DNA of 54,814 nucleotides from Actinomycetes bacterium (GTDB taxonomy: Bacteria > Actinomycetota > Acidimicrobiia > Acidimicrobiales > Ilumatobacteraceae), in NCBI GenBank assembly GCA_025358125.1, contig JANYKS010000008.1, forward strand, positions 1 to 54,814, written 5' to 3'. Positions 25,691 to 34,274 of this stretch are shown here, in pieces. The notes below the pieces were generated by a model. It searched no databases and was not told the origin of the DNA. It saw nothing but the letters and a program-made list of their open reading frames with translations. Numbering within the stretch: position 1 is the stretch's first letter; each line of letters starts with the position of its first letter. The translations under genes were made by a program, and so were the position numbers.

Positions 25691-26511
25691 GCACGACGGC
25701 AGGGGTCGCCCTGATGAACGGCGTCGTGATCGGCCTCGTCAAGGACATCGACGACCCGGCCGGTGAGGGCCGAATCCGGGTGCAGTTCCCGTGGCTCTCG
25801 GCCGAGGAGATGAGTGGTTGGGCGCCGATCGCGCGAACGATGGCCGGCAAATCGCGCGGCTTCTGGTACATGCCCGAGATCGATGACGAAGTGTTGGTGG
25901 CATTCGAGTTCGGCGACTTCGACCACCCGTTCGTGCTCGGCTTCTTGCACAACGGGGTCGACGTACCGCCGTCGGACGGGATCGATGCGAGCGTGCGCCG
26001 GCAACGCACGGTCAGCGGGCACATGTTCGAGTTCGACGATCGCAGCGGCAAGGAGCGGATCACGCTGGTGACCCAGGGCAAGCAGAAGTTGGAGATGAAG
26101 GACTCGGGTGGCGACCTGGTGCTGACGACGGCCAACGGCCAGCAACTTGCGATGAGCGACACGACATCGGACATCAAACTGTCGACGACGTCGGGCACCT
26201 CGGTCACGATCTCCGACCAGCCGAGTTCGATCAAACTCAGCACCGTGGCGGGGGTGACGGTGACCATCACCGACACAGGCGGGGTGTCGGTCAGCGCTCC
26301 AACGGGCGCGCTCGACATCACGTGTCTGACGGCGACGCTGAATGCCACGTCCAGTTGCGAGGTCAACTCGGCCTCGGTGACGTGCACGGGCGCCAGCGTT
26401 GCGGTGAACAGCGCGATTGCCACGTTCAGCGGGGTGGTGCAGTGCACCACTCTCATCGCCACCTCGGTGGTCAGCTCGTCGTACACCCCTGGCGCAGGAA
26501 ACATCTGGTGA
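25687..26511 (+). CDS. gp5/VgrG-C-like spike protein (OB-fold plus beta-helix)
   Basis: A 274-residue protein. Residues 10-95 are the gp5 OB-fold seen in VgrG and baseplate V proteins (VIGLVKDIDDPAGEGRIRVQ, FWYMPEIDDEVLVAFEFGDF, PFVLGFLHNG). The rest is a run of short alternating Thr/Val/Ser strands (QGKQKLEMKD, TTSDIKLSTTSG, VTVTITDTGG, LNATSSCEVNSASV), as expected for the triple-stranded beta-helix spike. A PAAR tip protein is not encoded next to it. Its ATGA overlap with the hub gene supports coupled translation. Confidence 0.85.
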   Translation: MSTTAGVALMNGVVIGLVKDIDDPAGEGRIRVQFPWLSAEEMSGWAPIARTMAGKSRGFWYMPEIDDEVLVAFEFGDFDHPFVLGFLHNGVDVPPSDGIDASVRRQRTVSGHMFEFDDRSGKERITLVTQGKQKLEMKDSGGDLVLTTANGQQLAMSDTTSDIKLSTTSGTSVTISDQPSSIKLSTVAGVTVTITDTGGVSVSAPTGALDITCLTATLNATSSCEVNSASVTCTGASVAVNSAIATFSGVVQCTTLIATSVVSSSYTPGAGNIW

Positions 26512-26515
26512 TCCG

Positions 26516-27277
26516 ATGCTGACCGTCGCCAAGCCCCAACTCAACGCCGACAAGGTCGGCGCCAACGCGGCCTACGAGAAGCCGGTCGACCTGCGCGTCG
26601 CACCAGTGCTGCTCGATGGTGCGCCACTCGGGCCCGATGCGCTCTCGGCCTTCGGGTACTTCGTGTACCGCCAGGCCGCGCCGGGATTGTCGCCGGACAT
26701 CTGGGACGATGCCACCAAGTCGTGGAAGAGCGAGTCGGCGACGGTCGTACCGCGGCCGGCCGCTGTGCAGCTGGGTTACAGCGCCGCCGACGCGCAACCG
26801 TGGCGAGGCATCATCGTCGGAGCCGGCAGCAAGGACAGCGACGGCAAACCACAGTTCGCGACGGCGAGCAACGGCTATCCGATCTATTCGGTTCGAGCCT
26901 GGTTCGTTGCCAAGAGCGCCGACGAAGCCATGCTCAGCGCCCCGAGCGACAACATTGCATTTTCGTCGGTGACCGACTCCAACCTCGTCGCCATCGGTGC
27001 TGGCGACAACGAGCAACCGGATCAGGCAACGCAGGCTCGCGTGTTGTTGAAAGACTCCGTGCTGCGTCCGATCGGACGATTGCTGATCGAACGCGATTCG
27101 CCCGGCGCTGCCGTCACGCTCGACAACGCGTCGGGTGCGTCGGTCGTGCTGCACCCCGACGGGCGGATCGAGATCACGCCTGCTCCCGGCCGGCCGGTGG
27201 TGATCGTCGGCGACCTCGAGACGGGACGCGTGACGTACACCCCGGCCGACGGCAGCGCGAAGAAGGTGCTCGTCTGA
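26516..27277 (+). CDS. Unknown eCIS protein between spike and gp25
   Basis: A 253-residue protein with no recognised family. It starts MLTVAKPQLNADKVGANAAY, contains AFGYFVYRQAAPGLSPDIWD and PWRGIIVGAGSKDSDGKP, and ends in strands resembling the spike tail (VLHPDGRIEITPAPGRPVVI). Beta-rich, no signal peptide, no cysteines. The spike-gp25 gap is where some clusters carry a PAAR tip or a chaperone-like protein, but no PAAR motif is visible. It is joined to both neighbours without gaps (TGATG at its end). A spike-tip or baseplate accessory is plausible. Confidence 0.5.
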   Translation: MLTVAKPQLNADKVGANAAYEKPVDLRVAPVLLDGAPLGPDALSAFGYFVYRQAAPGLSPDIWDDATKSWKSESATVVPRPAAVQLGYSAADAQPWRGIIVGAGSKDSDGKPQFATASNGYPIYSVRAWFVAKSADEAMLSAPSDNIAFSSVTDSNLVAIGAGDNEQPDQATQARVLLKDSVLRPIGRLLIERDSPGAAVTLDNASGASVVLHPDGRIEITPAPGRPVVIVGDLETGRVTYTPADGSAKKVLV

Positions 27278-27684
27278 TGAGCAACGAGACAGGACGCGAC
27301 TTCCTCGGGATCGGCTGGCGTTTTCCGATCGAGGTGACGCCGAGCGGCAAGATCGCGCAGAGCCGTCAAGAGGGCAAGATCGAGGAGTCGATCTTCTTGA
27401 TCCTCAGCACCTCGGTGCGCGAGCGGCCGATGCTGCCCACGTTCGGCTGCGGCATCCACGATCTTGTCTTCGCCCCGAACGATCCCGGCACTATCGCCGC
27501 GGTCGCGACGACTGTACGGAAAGCGCTCGTGCGCCACGAACCGCGTATCGACGTGCTCGGCGTCGACGCCTCCGCGGCCCAGGGCGACGAAACGCTGTTG
27601 CTCATCCGCGTCGACTATCGCGTGCGCGCCACCAACGCGCTGTCGAACCTGGTCTATCCGTTCTTCATCACGGAAGGTCGTTAG
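27277..27684 (+). CDS. GPW/gp25-family baseplate wedge protein
   Basis: A 135-residue protein of the gp25 family (Afp9/Pvc9-like). FLGIGWRFPIEVTPSGKIAQ, KIEESIFLILSTSVRERPML, PTFGCGIHDLVFAPNDPGT and RVDYRVRATN follow the family order. It contains the conserved E-R-P-M motif needed to start sheath assembly in related particles. Starts by TGATG overlap with the previous gene and ends two bases before baseplate J. Confidence 0.9.
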   Translation: MSNETGRDFLGIGWRFPIEVTPSGKIAQSRQEGKIEESIFLILSTSVRERPMLPTFGCGIHDLVFAPNDPGTIAAVATTVRKALVRHEPRIDVLGVDASAAQGDETLLLIRVDYRVRATNALSNLVYPFFITEGR

Positions 27685-27686
27685 AC

Positions 27687-29663
27687 ATGCCGCTCGCCGA
27701 CCACATTCCGCAGATCGACGATCGCAGCTACGACTCGATCGTTGCAGAGATGCGCGCCCGGATCTCGCGCTACACGCCGGAATGGAAGCCGGTGTGGACC
27801 GACCTCAACGACAGCGATCCCGGGATCACGATGCTGCAGGTCTTCGCGTGGCTCGGCGAGATGCTCGCCTACCGGATGAACAAGGTGCCCGAGCTGAACC
27901 AGCTCAAGTTCCTCGAGCTGATCGGGATCGAACTGCAGCCGCGCGAACCGGCGATGGTCGAACTCACCTTCCCCGTCCTGCCCACGTTTACCGGGCTGAC
28001 GACGATCGTGCCGACGGGCACGCAGGTGACAGCCGAGACGACGGGCGGCGGACCGCCACTCGTCTTCGAGGCGACTCGCTCGCTCGTCTGCCTGGCTGCA
28101 CGGATCGCTTCGCTGTTGGCCTGCGACGGTTACTCCACGGGCCAGCCCGTGACGGGTGCCAACACCGCGGCCACCGGGTTCCAGCCGTTCGGTCCTGCGC
28201 CGAACACGGACTCAGCGTTGATGATCGGATTCGACGGACCTGATCCGTTCCCGGCGACGGACATCACCTTCTTCGTGTGGGGCTCGACGCAGGACAGCTC
28301 CGGCTCGGTGGTCTCGTGCGGACTGCCCGCAACACCGGCCTATCCGTCGGCCACGTTGCGTTGGGAATGCTGGACCGGATTCGAGTGGGTGTCGTTGGCG
28401 ACGATGAAGGACGATTCTCTGGCCTTCACCCGCACTGGCGAGATCATCATCCGCACACCTGCCAACGCGGTCGCCCGCGCGGTGATGCCCGGGGAAGCGA
28501 AGAGCCTCTACTGGATCCGTGCGCGGGTCGAGACGAGCCAGTACGAGCGACCGCCGCAACTCTTGGCGATCCGGACCAACACGATGCGTCTGACCCAGAT
28601 GGAGACAGTGCGCAACGAAGTGCTCGGTGGCAGCACCGGCCGACGCGATCAAGTGTTCCAGCTGTCGAACAATCCCGTACTGACGGCGAGCCTGCGGCTC
28701 GAGATCGACCAGGGCTCGGGGGCCGAGGTGTGGACCGAGGTCAGCGACTTCTTCGGCTCGGGACCGAACGACCCGCACTACGTGTTGAACCGCACGTCGG
28801 GCGAGATCCGTTTCGGCGACGGATTTCATGGGGCCATCCCGATCGCCAACTCCACCAACCCGCGGGCCAACGTGGTCGCCGCCGAGTACCGCTACGGCGG
28901 CGGTACGCATGGCAACGTCACGGCCGGACATCTCGGCGCGCTGCGCAACGCCGTGGCCGGCATCGACGACAACGGCGTCACCAACGTGGTGCCGAGCTAC
29001 GGCGGACGCGACGAAGAGACTCTCCACGCAGCCAAACTGCGCGCACCCTCGGCCATTCGGTCGCGGTGCCGCGCAGTCACGGTCGAGGACTTCGAGTTCT
29101 TGTCCAAGCAGGCAGCAAGCGTGGCCCGCGCCCGCGCCCTGCCGCTGTTCCATCCCGAGTACCCCGGCATCAAGGTTCCCGGCGTCGTCACGGTGGTCGT
29201 CGTACCGGAATCGGACGCGCCGAACCCGATGCCGAGCGAGGGCACTCTGCGCACCGTCTGCGCGTACCTCGACGCGCGACGACTGTTGACGACTGAGCTG
29301 TACGTAGTCGCGCCGACCTATCAACTCGCGCGAGTACAGGTACGCATCGTCGCCGCGGATGGCGCCGACCTCGCAACCGTGCACTCGGCGGTCGATGACA
29401 CGTTGCTGCGCTACTTCCACCCACTGCGCGGCGGAGACGACGGAACTGGGTGGCCCTTCGGCGGATCGATCAAGTTCTCGCGGGTGTTCCAGCAGGTGTT
29501 CACCGTTGCCGACGTGGAATCCATCGACTTCCTGATCGTCAGCGTCGACGGCGAGGCCGCGCCCGAATGTCGCGATGTACCCATCCGAGACGGCGCGCTG
29601 CTGTACTCGGTGGCCCACGACATCTCGGTCGGCTACCGCGTTGCCACGGGAGCGTTCGTATGA
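27687..29663 (+). CDS. Baseplate J/gp47-like wedge protein
   Basis: A 658-residue baseplate wedge protein (Afp11/Pvc11-like). The N-terminus carries WTDLNDSDPGITMLQVFAWL and GEMLAYRMNKVPELNQLKFL, the conserved wedge-dimer helices. The centre has VLNRTSGEIRFGDGFHGAIP and AEYRYGGGTHGNVTAGHLGA. The C-terminal part has APSAIRSRCRAVTVEDFEFL, the typical baseplate J signature. An extra beta domain (about residues 110-300) is inserted near the front, larger than in Afp11. The next gene overlaps by ATGA. Confidence 0.9.
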   Translation: MPLADHIPQIDDRSYDSIVAEMRARISRYTPEWKPVWTDLNDSDPGITMLQVFAWLGEMLAYRMNKVPELNQLKFLELIGIELQPREPAMVELTFPVLPTFTGLTTIVPTGTQVTAETTGGGPPLVFEATRSLVCLAARIASLLACDGYSTGQPVTGANTAATGFQPFGPAPNTDSALMIGFDGPDPFPATDITFFVWGSTQDSSGSVVSCGLPATPAYPSATLRWECWTGFEWVSLATMKDDSLAFTRTGEIIIRTPANAVARAVMPGEAKSLYWIRARVETSQYERPPQLLAIRTNTMRLTQMETVRNEVLGGSTGRRDQVFQLSNNPVLTASLRLEIDQGSGAEVWTEVSDFFGSGPNDPHYVLNRTSGEIRFGDGFHGAIPIANSTNPRANVVAAEYRYGGGTHGNVTAGHLGALRNAVAGIDDNGVTNVVPSYGGRDEETLHAAKLRAPSAIRSRCRAVTVEDFEFLSKQAASVARARALPLFHPEYPGIKVPGVVTVVVVPESDAPNPMPSEGTLRTVCAYLDARRLLTTELYVVAPTYQLARVQVRIVAADGADLATVHSAVDDTLLRYFHPLRGGDDGTGWPFGGSIKFSRVFQQVFTVADVESIDFLIVSVDGEAAPECRDVPIRDGALLYSVAHDISVGYRVATGAFV

Positions 29664-31810
29664 CCGGCTCGCTGCTGCCCGCGATCCCGCGTCCGCCGCA
29701 CGACCCGACTTCGCTGCTCGTCGATCGCCGGCTCGGCTGGTCGCTGCTGGCCACGGATGATCCGACCTTCGGCGACACGGCGCTGACCAACGGTGCGCTC
29801 ACCCTCGCCCAGGCGCCCGGTGCGTTGCGTTGGCTGACCGAACCGAGCGGCAGTTTCGGTGGTCTCCGTCTTCCTGCGAACGTTGCCGGCCGCGTGGCCG
29901 AGGGTGGCGACGGCGATCTGTGGCTGCTCGATACGACATCGCTCGTCCTGCGCCGGTTCGATCCGTGTCGCTGCCGGTTCGAGACCGTGCCCTGCTTCGG
30001 CGGGCAGGGCAGTGGGCCACGCCAGCTCGGCTCCCCGGGAGGCATCACGGTGTCCAACGGGCGGCTGTATGTCTGCGATGCCGGCAATGCGCGCGTTGCT
30101 GTGTACGTGCTGTCGACGATGTCGCTCGCCGCGCTGTGGTCGGCACCGGCATCGGCAACGGCACCCAACCCGTGGCACCCGGACGGCGTCGCCATTGGGG
30201 ACAGCGGCGACGTGTACGTGGTCGATTCCGTCAACGGGATGGTGCACCGCTTCTCGCGCCACGGCACCTACCTCGGACACCGCGACGGTGTCGGCGCGAG
30301 TACGCACATCGCGATCGGCTGTGACGGTGCAACGGCGTACGTCGCCGGTGATCTGGATGCGTATCGCGTCGATCGCGATGGCACGGTTGCTCGCATTCCC
30401 GGTCTCACCGACGACATCGCCGGCGAGCTCGGTACCAGCTTCGCCCGAACATCTGCAGAGGTCGTCGACGCGAGCGGCAACATCCACCTCGGCACATGGT
30501 GCCTGCCACCGTCTGACCTCGTGGTCGATGGCCGCGGTGAACCGATCACGCTTGTTGCTCAGCCGGTCGTTGCCCAGTTCCAGCGGCTCGGTACCGCGCT
30601 GCTCGGTCCGTTCGACAGCTTGATCGACCATTGTGTCTGGCATCGCGTGATCCTGCGTGGCGCCGTGCCTTCTGGCGCGAATGTCGGTATCGAGACGCAG
30701 ACGTCCGACATCGAGTTGCCGGTCGAGGAACTCGCGATGCGAACGTGGGAGACCCGTCAACGGTGCACGGCTGTCGATGAGCCGAACGAATGGGACGCCC
30801 TGATCCAGAGCACGCCGGGTCGCTATCTGTGGATGCGGGTGGAACTCACCGGCAACGGCGCGACCGCGCCGCGCCTCGGTCAGATCGAGATCGAGTTCCC
30901 GCGTATCAGCCTGCGGCGGTACATGCCAGCGGTGTACGGGGTCGAGCCGCAAAGTGCCGACCTGACCGACCGGCTCCTTGCCTTGTTCGACCGTGAGCTT
31001 CGCGACACCGAGCACGAAATCGACAACATCGCCGCGCTGTTCGATCCGGCTGCCACGCCGTTCCTCGATTGGTTGGCGTCGTGGATCGGCGTGCAGTTGC
31101 CGCGCGCGCTTCCAGAATCATTGCGTCGCGATCTGCTCGCCCGCAACGCCGAACTCGGCGCGTTGCGCGGTACCCGCTTTGCCCTCTGGACTCTCCTGGT
31201 CACGTACCTCGGGCTCGATCGGTTGGTGCAGGCCTGCCAATGCGATGTCGAGGCGTGCAGCTGCCGTGCCCCGAGGCCGACGTGTCCGCCGACGCCACCG
31301 CATCGTTGGACGTGGAGCCCACCACCGCTGATTCTCGAGCATTACCGACTGCGGAGATGGCTCGAGGCAGGTTCCAGCCGTCTCGGTGATCAAGCCGTGC
31401 TCTGGGGCAAACGGATCGTCAATCGCAGCCAACTCGGTGTCGGCGCACAGGTCGGCGTCACCCAGCTCAAGGGCACGCCCGACCCGCTGCGCGATCCGTT
31501 CCACGTCTATGCCCATCGCTACACCGTCTTCGTGCCCGCGTCGGCCGGCAGCACCCCGGAGCGACGGCACATGGTCGAGTCGTTGATCGCGATGGAAACC
31601 CCGGCGCACACCGACGGGATCGTCGAATACGTCGAGCCGCGATTCCGGATCGGATTCCAATCGATGATCGGTCTCGACGCCGTCATCGCCCGCGTCCCCC
31701 GGGGCGTCACGCTCGGCGAGACGCCCGTCGGGCCGGCATCGGTCCTCACGGGATCGGCGGCACCACTCGTCGCCACAGCTCGGATCGGCACCACGGCGGT
31801 GCTGGAGTGA
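29660..31810 (+). CDS. gpI-like tail protein with N-terminal beta-propeller
   Basis: A 716-residue protein. Residues 40-260 look like NHL/beta-propeller blades (LRLPANVAGRVAEGGDGDLW, SPGGITVSNGRLYVCDAGNA, HPDGVAIGDSGDVYVVDSVN). From about residue 420 it matches the phage tail protein I family (Afp12-like): ISLRRYMPAVYGVEPQSADL, LLALFDRELRDTEHEIDNIA and FLDWLASWIGVQLPRALPES. A cysteine-rich loop (ACQCDVEACSCRAPRP) follows, then the family-typical HMVESLIAMETPAHTDGIVE. The usual protein is about 180-250 residues, so the propeller is a large addition, probably facing outward. ATG overlaps the previous stop. Confidence 0.82.
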   Translation: MTGSLLPAIPRPPHDPTSLLVDRRLGWSLLATDDPTFGDTALTNGALTLAQAPGALRWLTEPSGSFGGLRLPANVAGRVAEGGDGDLWLLDTTSLVLRRFDPCRCRFETVPCFGGQGSGPRQLGSPGGITVSNGRLYVCDAGNARVAVYVLSTMSLAALWSAPASATAPNPWHPDGVAIGDSGDVYVVDSVNGMVHRFSRHGTYLGHRDGVGASTHIAIGCDGATAYVAGDLDAYRVDRDGTVARIPGLTDDIAGELGTSFARTSAEVVDASGNIHLGTWCLPPSDLVVDGRGEPITLVAQPVVAQFQRLGTALLGPFDSLIDHCVWHRVILRGAVPSGANVGIETQTSDIELPVEELAMRTWETRQRCTAVDEPNEWDALIQSTPGRYLWMRVELTGNGATAPRLGQIEIEFPRISLRRYMPAVYGVEPQSADLTDRLLALFDRELRDTEHEIDNIAALFDPAATPFLDWLASWIGVQLPRALPESLRRDLLARNAELGALRGTRFALWTLLVTYLGLDRLVQACQCDVEACSCRAPRPTCPPTPPHRWTWSPPPLILEHYRLRRWLEAGSSRLGDQAVLWGKRIVNRSQLGVGAQVGVTQLKGTPDPLRDPFHVYAHRYTVFVPASAGSTPERRHMVESLIAMETPAHTDGIVEYVEPRFRIGFQSMIGLDAVIARVPRGVTLGETPVGPASVLTGSAAPLVATARIGTTAVLE

Positions 31811-31826
31811 GAAAGGAGAGGCCCAG

Positions 31827-34274
31827 ATGAACGAGAATCATCCTGCCGGTTGCGGCTGCGGCTGCGACACAGCGTGCGACATCGGACCGTTCACTCGCAA
31901 CAATTTCTTCACCGGCAAGTTGCTGTTGGAGCGCGACTTCACCGACGAGCAGCAATACCTGATCGACAAGTTGCGTCATCACAATCGGCGGCTGCACGGA
32001 TGGGGTGTGGTGTGCGGGCTGAAGGTGGAGCAGCACAAGACGCCTGGTTGTACCGACCGATTCGTCTGCATCGATCCCGGAACTGCGCTCGACTGCTGCG
32101 GTCACGAGATCGTCGTCCGCGAGCACGAATGCATCGACATCAGCACCCTGCCGTCGATGGAGAAGTTGGCTGCCGCTGCGAAGGCCGGCGGCGGCGGCGA
32201 TGCACCGCGCACTCTGCAGATCTGCGTGCGCTACCGCGAGTGCGGCACTGAACCGATCCCCGTTCTGTACGACGAATGTGGATGCGACGACACCCGCTGC
32301 CTACCCAATCGCATCCTCGAATCGTTCGACATCGATGTGCTGGTGGACCCGCCGACGACTGTCGACGTCTGGACCGGACCGACGATGGTTCGCGGCATCG
32401 ACATCGGTGTGGCCGGGGCGACGATTATCCGCATCAATCCGGCGGACAGCCTGCTGTACGTGCTGGCCGGTCAGGTCGTGCACGCCATCGATCCTGCGTC
32501 GCGCACAATTCTGCGGTCGCATGACCTCGGTTCGACAGCGCACTCTCTCGACGTCTCGCCGGCAGGAACACACCTCTACGCCGTTCGCGACGATGGCGCC
32601 GGCGGTCTCACGCTCACCGTCCTGCAAGCCGGCGACTTCACCGTCACTCACGACGATCCCGTGCCGAACGGCAAGCCCGCCGCGGCGACTGCCGTTTCAC
32701 CGGCGGCCGACGGGCGGTACCTGCTGATGGTGGTACCGACAGGCGAGCTGTTGGTCTACGGGCCCGATCTGCAGAGCGCCGCACCGGCTGCACCGACGTC
32801 GATCGCGATGACTGCCGAACGCGAGCTGTTGGCCATTGCTCCGGACGGGTCGAGCGCGTATCTCACCGTCAAGGATGCGACCGCGCCGTTGCCGGAACAG
32901 GTGCAACGCGTCGATCTCACGACCACGACGGTGACCAAGCTTCCCGCGCTGCCTGCAGGCACGCATCCGGCATCGATTCGCACAGTGACCGATGGAGGCA
33001 AGCAGTATCTGCTCGTCGCCGCCGATGCTGCGACGCTGTTCGTGATCGATCTGTCGACCGGCACCGTGGCTGGCTCGACCGCGCTCGACAGCGCCGCGCT
33101 CGCGCTCGACGGTTCGCCGTGGACCTACGTCGTCGAAACGTCCGGTGGTGCATCCAGGGTGCAGCCGACGAGTGTCTCGCGAATTCTGGTCAACGACATT
33201 CATCCGGTCGGGCCGGCGATCGGCTTCGGTGGCGACGCGCGGGGAATCGCTGTCACCGACGCTGGCACGACCGTGTTCGTGCCGTACGTGGGACCCGGCA
33301 ACGAACCTGGTGGGATTGCCGTGTTCGACGTCCAGTTGCACGACTGCGCCGACCTGCCGTGGAAATCGCTGGAAGGCTGCGACGACTGCGATGACGCGAA
33401 TTGCGTCGTGCTGGCCACAATCACCGGCTACCGACCGGGGTTCAAGATGTTGGACATCGCCGATCCTGTGTCCGATCCTGTGGCCGACCTCGCCAACGGA
33501 ATCGCCCGCATCGACAACCGCGTCGGCCGCCGATTGTTGCCCAGCACATCGCTGCTCGCAGAAATGATTCAGTGCCTGCACGGTGCGGTCGGCCCCGCAG
33601 GTCCCCAGGGTGTCCCCGGGGCGCCGGGCGCGGCCGGAGCTGCGGGTGCGGCGGGCGCAGCCGGTGCCACCGGACCCGCCGGCGCCCCGGGCCTGCCAGG
33701 TGCCGGGCTCGAGGAGGACCTGATCCGCATCACCGCGATCAGCTGGGAACACGACACGGTCGTGGATGTCGACAAGCTGCAGATCGTTCAAGACTTTCCC
33801 CAGCCCGGCGAACTCAGTCACGGCGTGATCATCGCCTTCACCGGGGCGGTGCAGATGCAGGGCATCGACCCGATCCACGTCTTCCAGGTCGAGGCGCCCC
33901 ATGTGCGCGAAGAAGCCGACGCGAAAGAGTTCGGTTACGCCTGCCGCTGCCCCGTGCTGGGCACGGTGGTGCCGATCGATCCGCAGATCGCCGGGAACCT
34001 GGTTGTCGGCGGGACGGTGATGCCCGGCGCCCCGGAGGCCAAGGCGATCGCCTTCGTCTTCGATCCTGCATTCGTTCGCACGATGCGCAGCTTCAAGATG
34101 ACCGACATCTGGGTGCGCCTGCGCGGCGACTTCGTGATCGACACGGACGGCCGCGCAATCGACGCCGAATTCGTCCGCCACGAGTTCGACACCGGCGACC
34201 ACCCGGCCGGCAGCAAATACGGAATTCAGGGCGGGACATTCGAGAGCTGGTTCGAGCCAAGGAGGCAGGGCTGA
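31827..34274 (+). CDS. Large baseplate-attached surface protein: docking head, beta-propeller, collagen-like stalk, C-terminal domain
   Basis: An 815-residue protein. Residues 1-105 have a cysteine-rich start (CGCGCDTACD) and a head with TRNNFFTGKLLLERDFTDEQ and LHGWGVVCGLKV. Residues 180-505 look like repeated propeller blades (RYLLMVVPTGELLVYG, KQYLLVAADAATLFVIDLST). Residues 589-626 are 12-13 Gly-X-Y triplets (GPAGPQGVPGAPGAAG ...), a collagen-like trimer-forming stalk. Residues 627-815 form a compact end domain with FTGAVQMQGIDPIHVFQVEA. GAAAGGAGA precedes ATG 31827. The layout suggests a trimeric fibre or adhesin hung from the baseplate. Partner or receptor is unknown. Confidence 0.7.
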   Translation: MNENHPAGCGCGCDTACDIGPFTRNNFFTGKLLLERDFTDEQQYLIDKLRHHNRRLHGWGVVCGLKVEQHKTPGCTDRFVCIDPGTALDCCGHEIVVREHECIDISTLPSMEKLAAAAKAGGGGDAPRTLQICVRYRECGTEPIPVLYDECGCDDTRCLPNRILESFDIDVLVDPPTTVDVWTGPTMVRGIDIGVAGATIIRINPADSLLYVLAGQVVHAIDPASRTILRSHDLGSTAHSLDVSPAGTHLYAVRDDGAGGLTLTVLQAGDFTVTHDDPVPNGKPAAATAVSPAADGRYLLMVVPTGELLVYGPDLQSAAPAAPTSIAMTAERELLAIAPDGSSAYLTVKDATAPLPEQVQRVDLTTTTVTKLPALPAGTHPASIRTVTDGGKQYLLVAADAATLFVIDLSTGTVAGSTALDSAALALDGSPWTYVVETSGGASRVQPTSVSRILVNDIHPVGPAIGFGGDARGIAVTDAGTTVFVPYVGPGNEPGGIAVFDVQLHDCADLPWKSLEGCDDCDDANCVVLATITGYRPGFKMLDIADPVSDPVADLANGIARIDNRVGRRLLPSTSLLAEMIQCLHGAVGPAGPQGVPGAPGAAGAAGAAGAAGATGPAGAPGLPGAGLEEDLIRITAISWEHDTVVDVDKLQIVQDFPQPGELSHGVIIAFTGAVQMQGIDPIHVFQVEAPHVREEADAKEFGYACRCPVLGTVVPIDPQIAGNLVVGGTVMPGAPEAKAIAFVFDPAFVRTMRSFKMTDIWVRLRGDFVIDTDGRAIDAEFVRHEFDTGDHPAGSKYGIQGGTFESWFEPRRQG

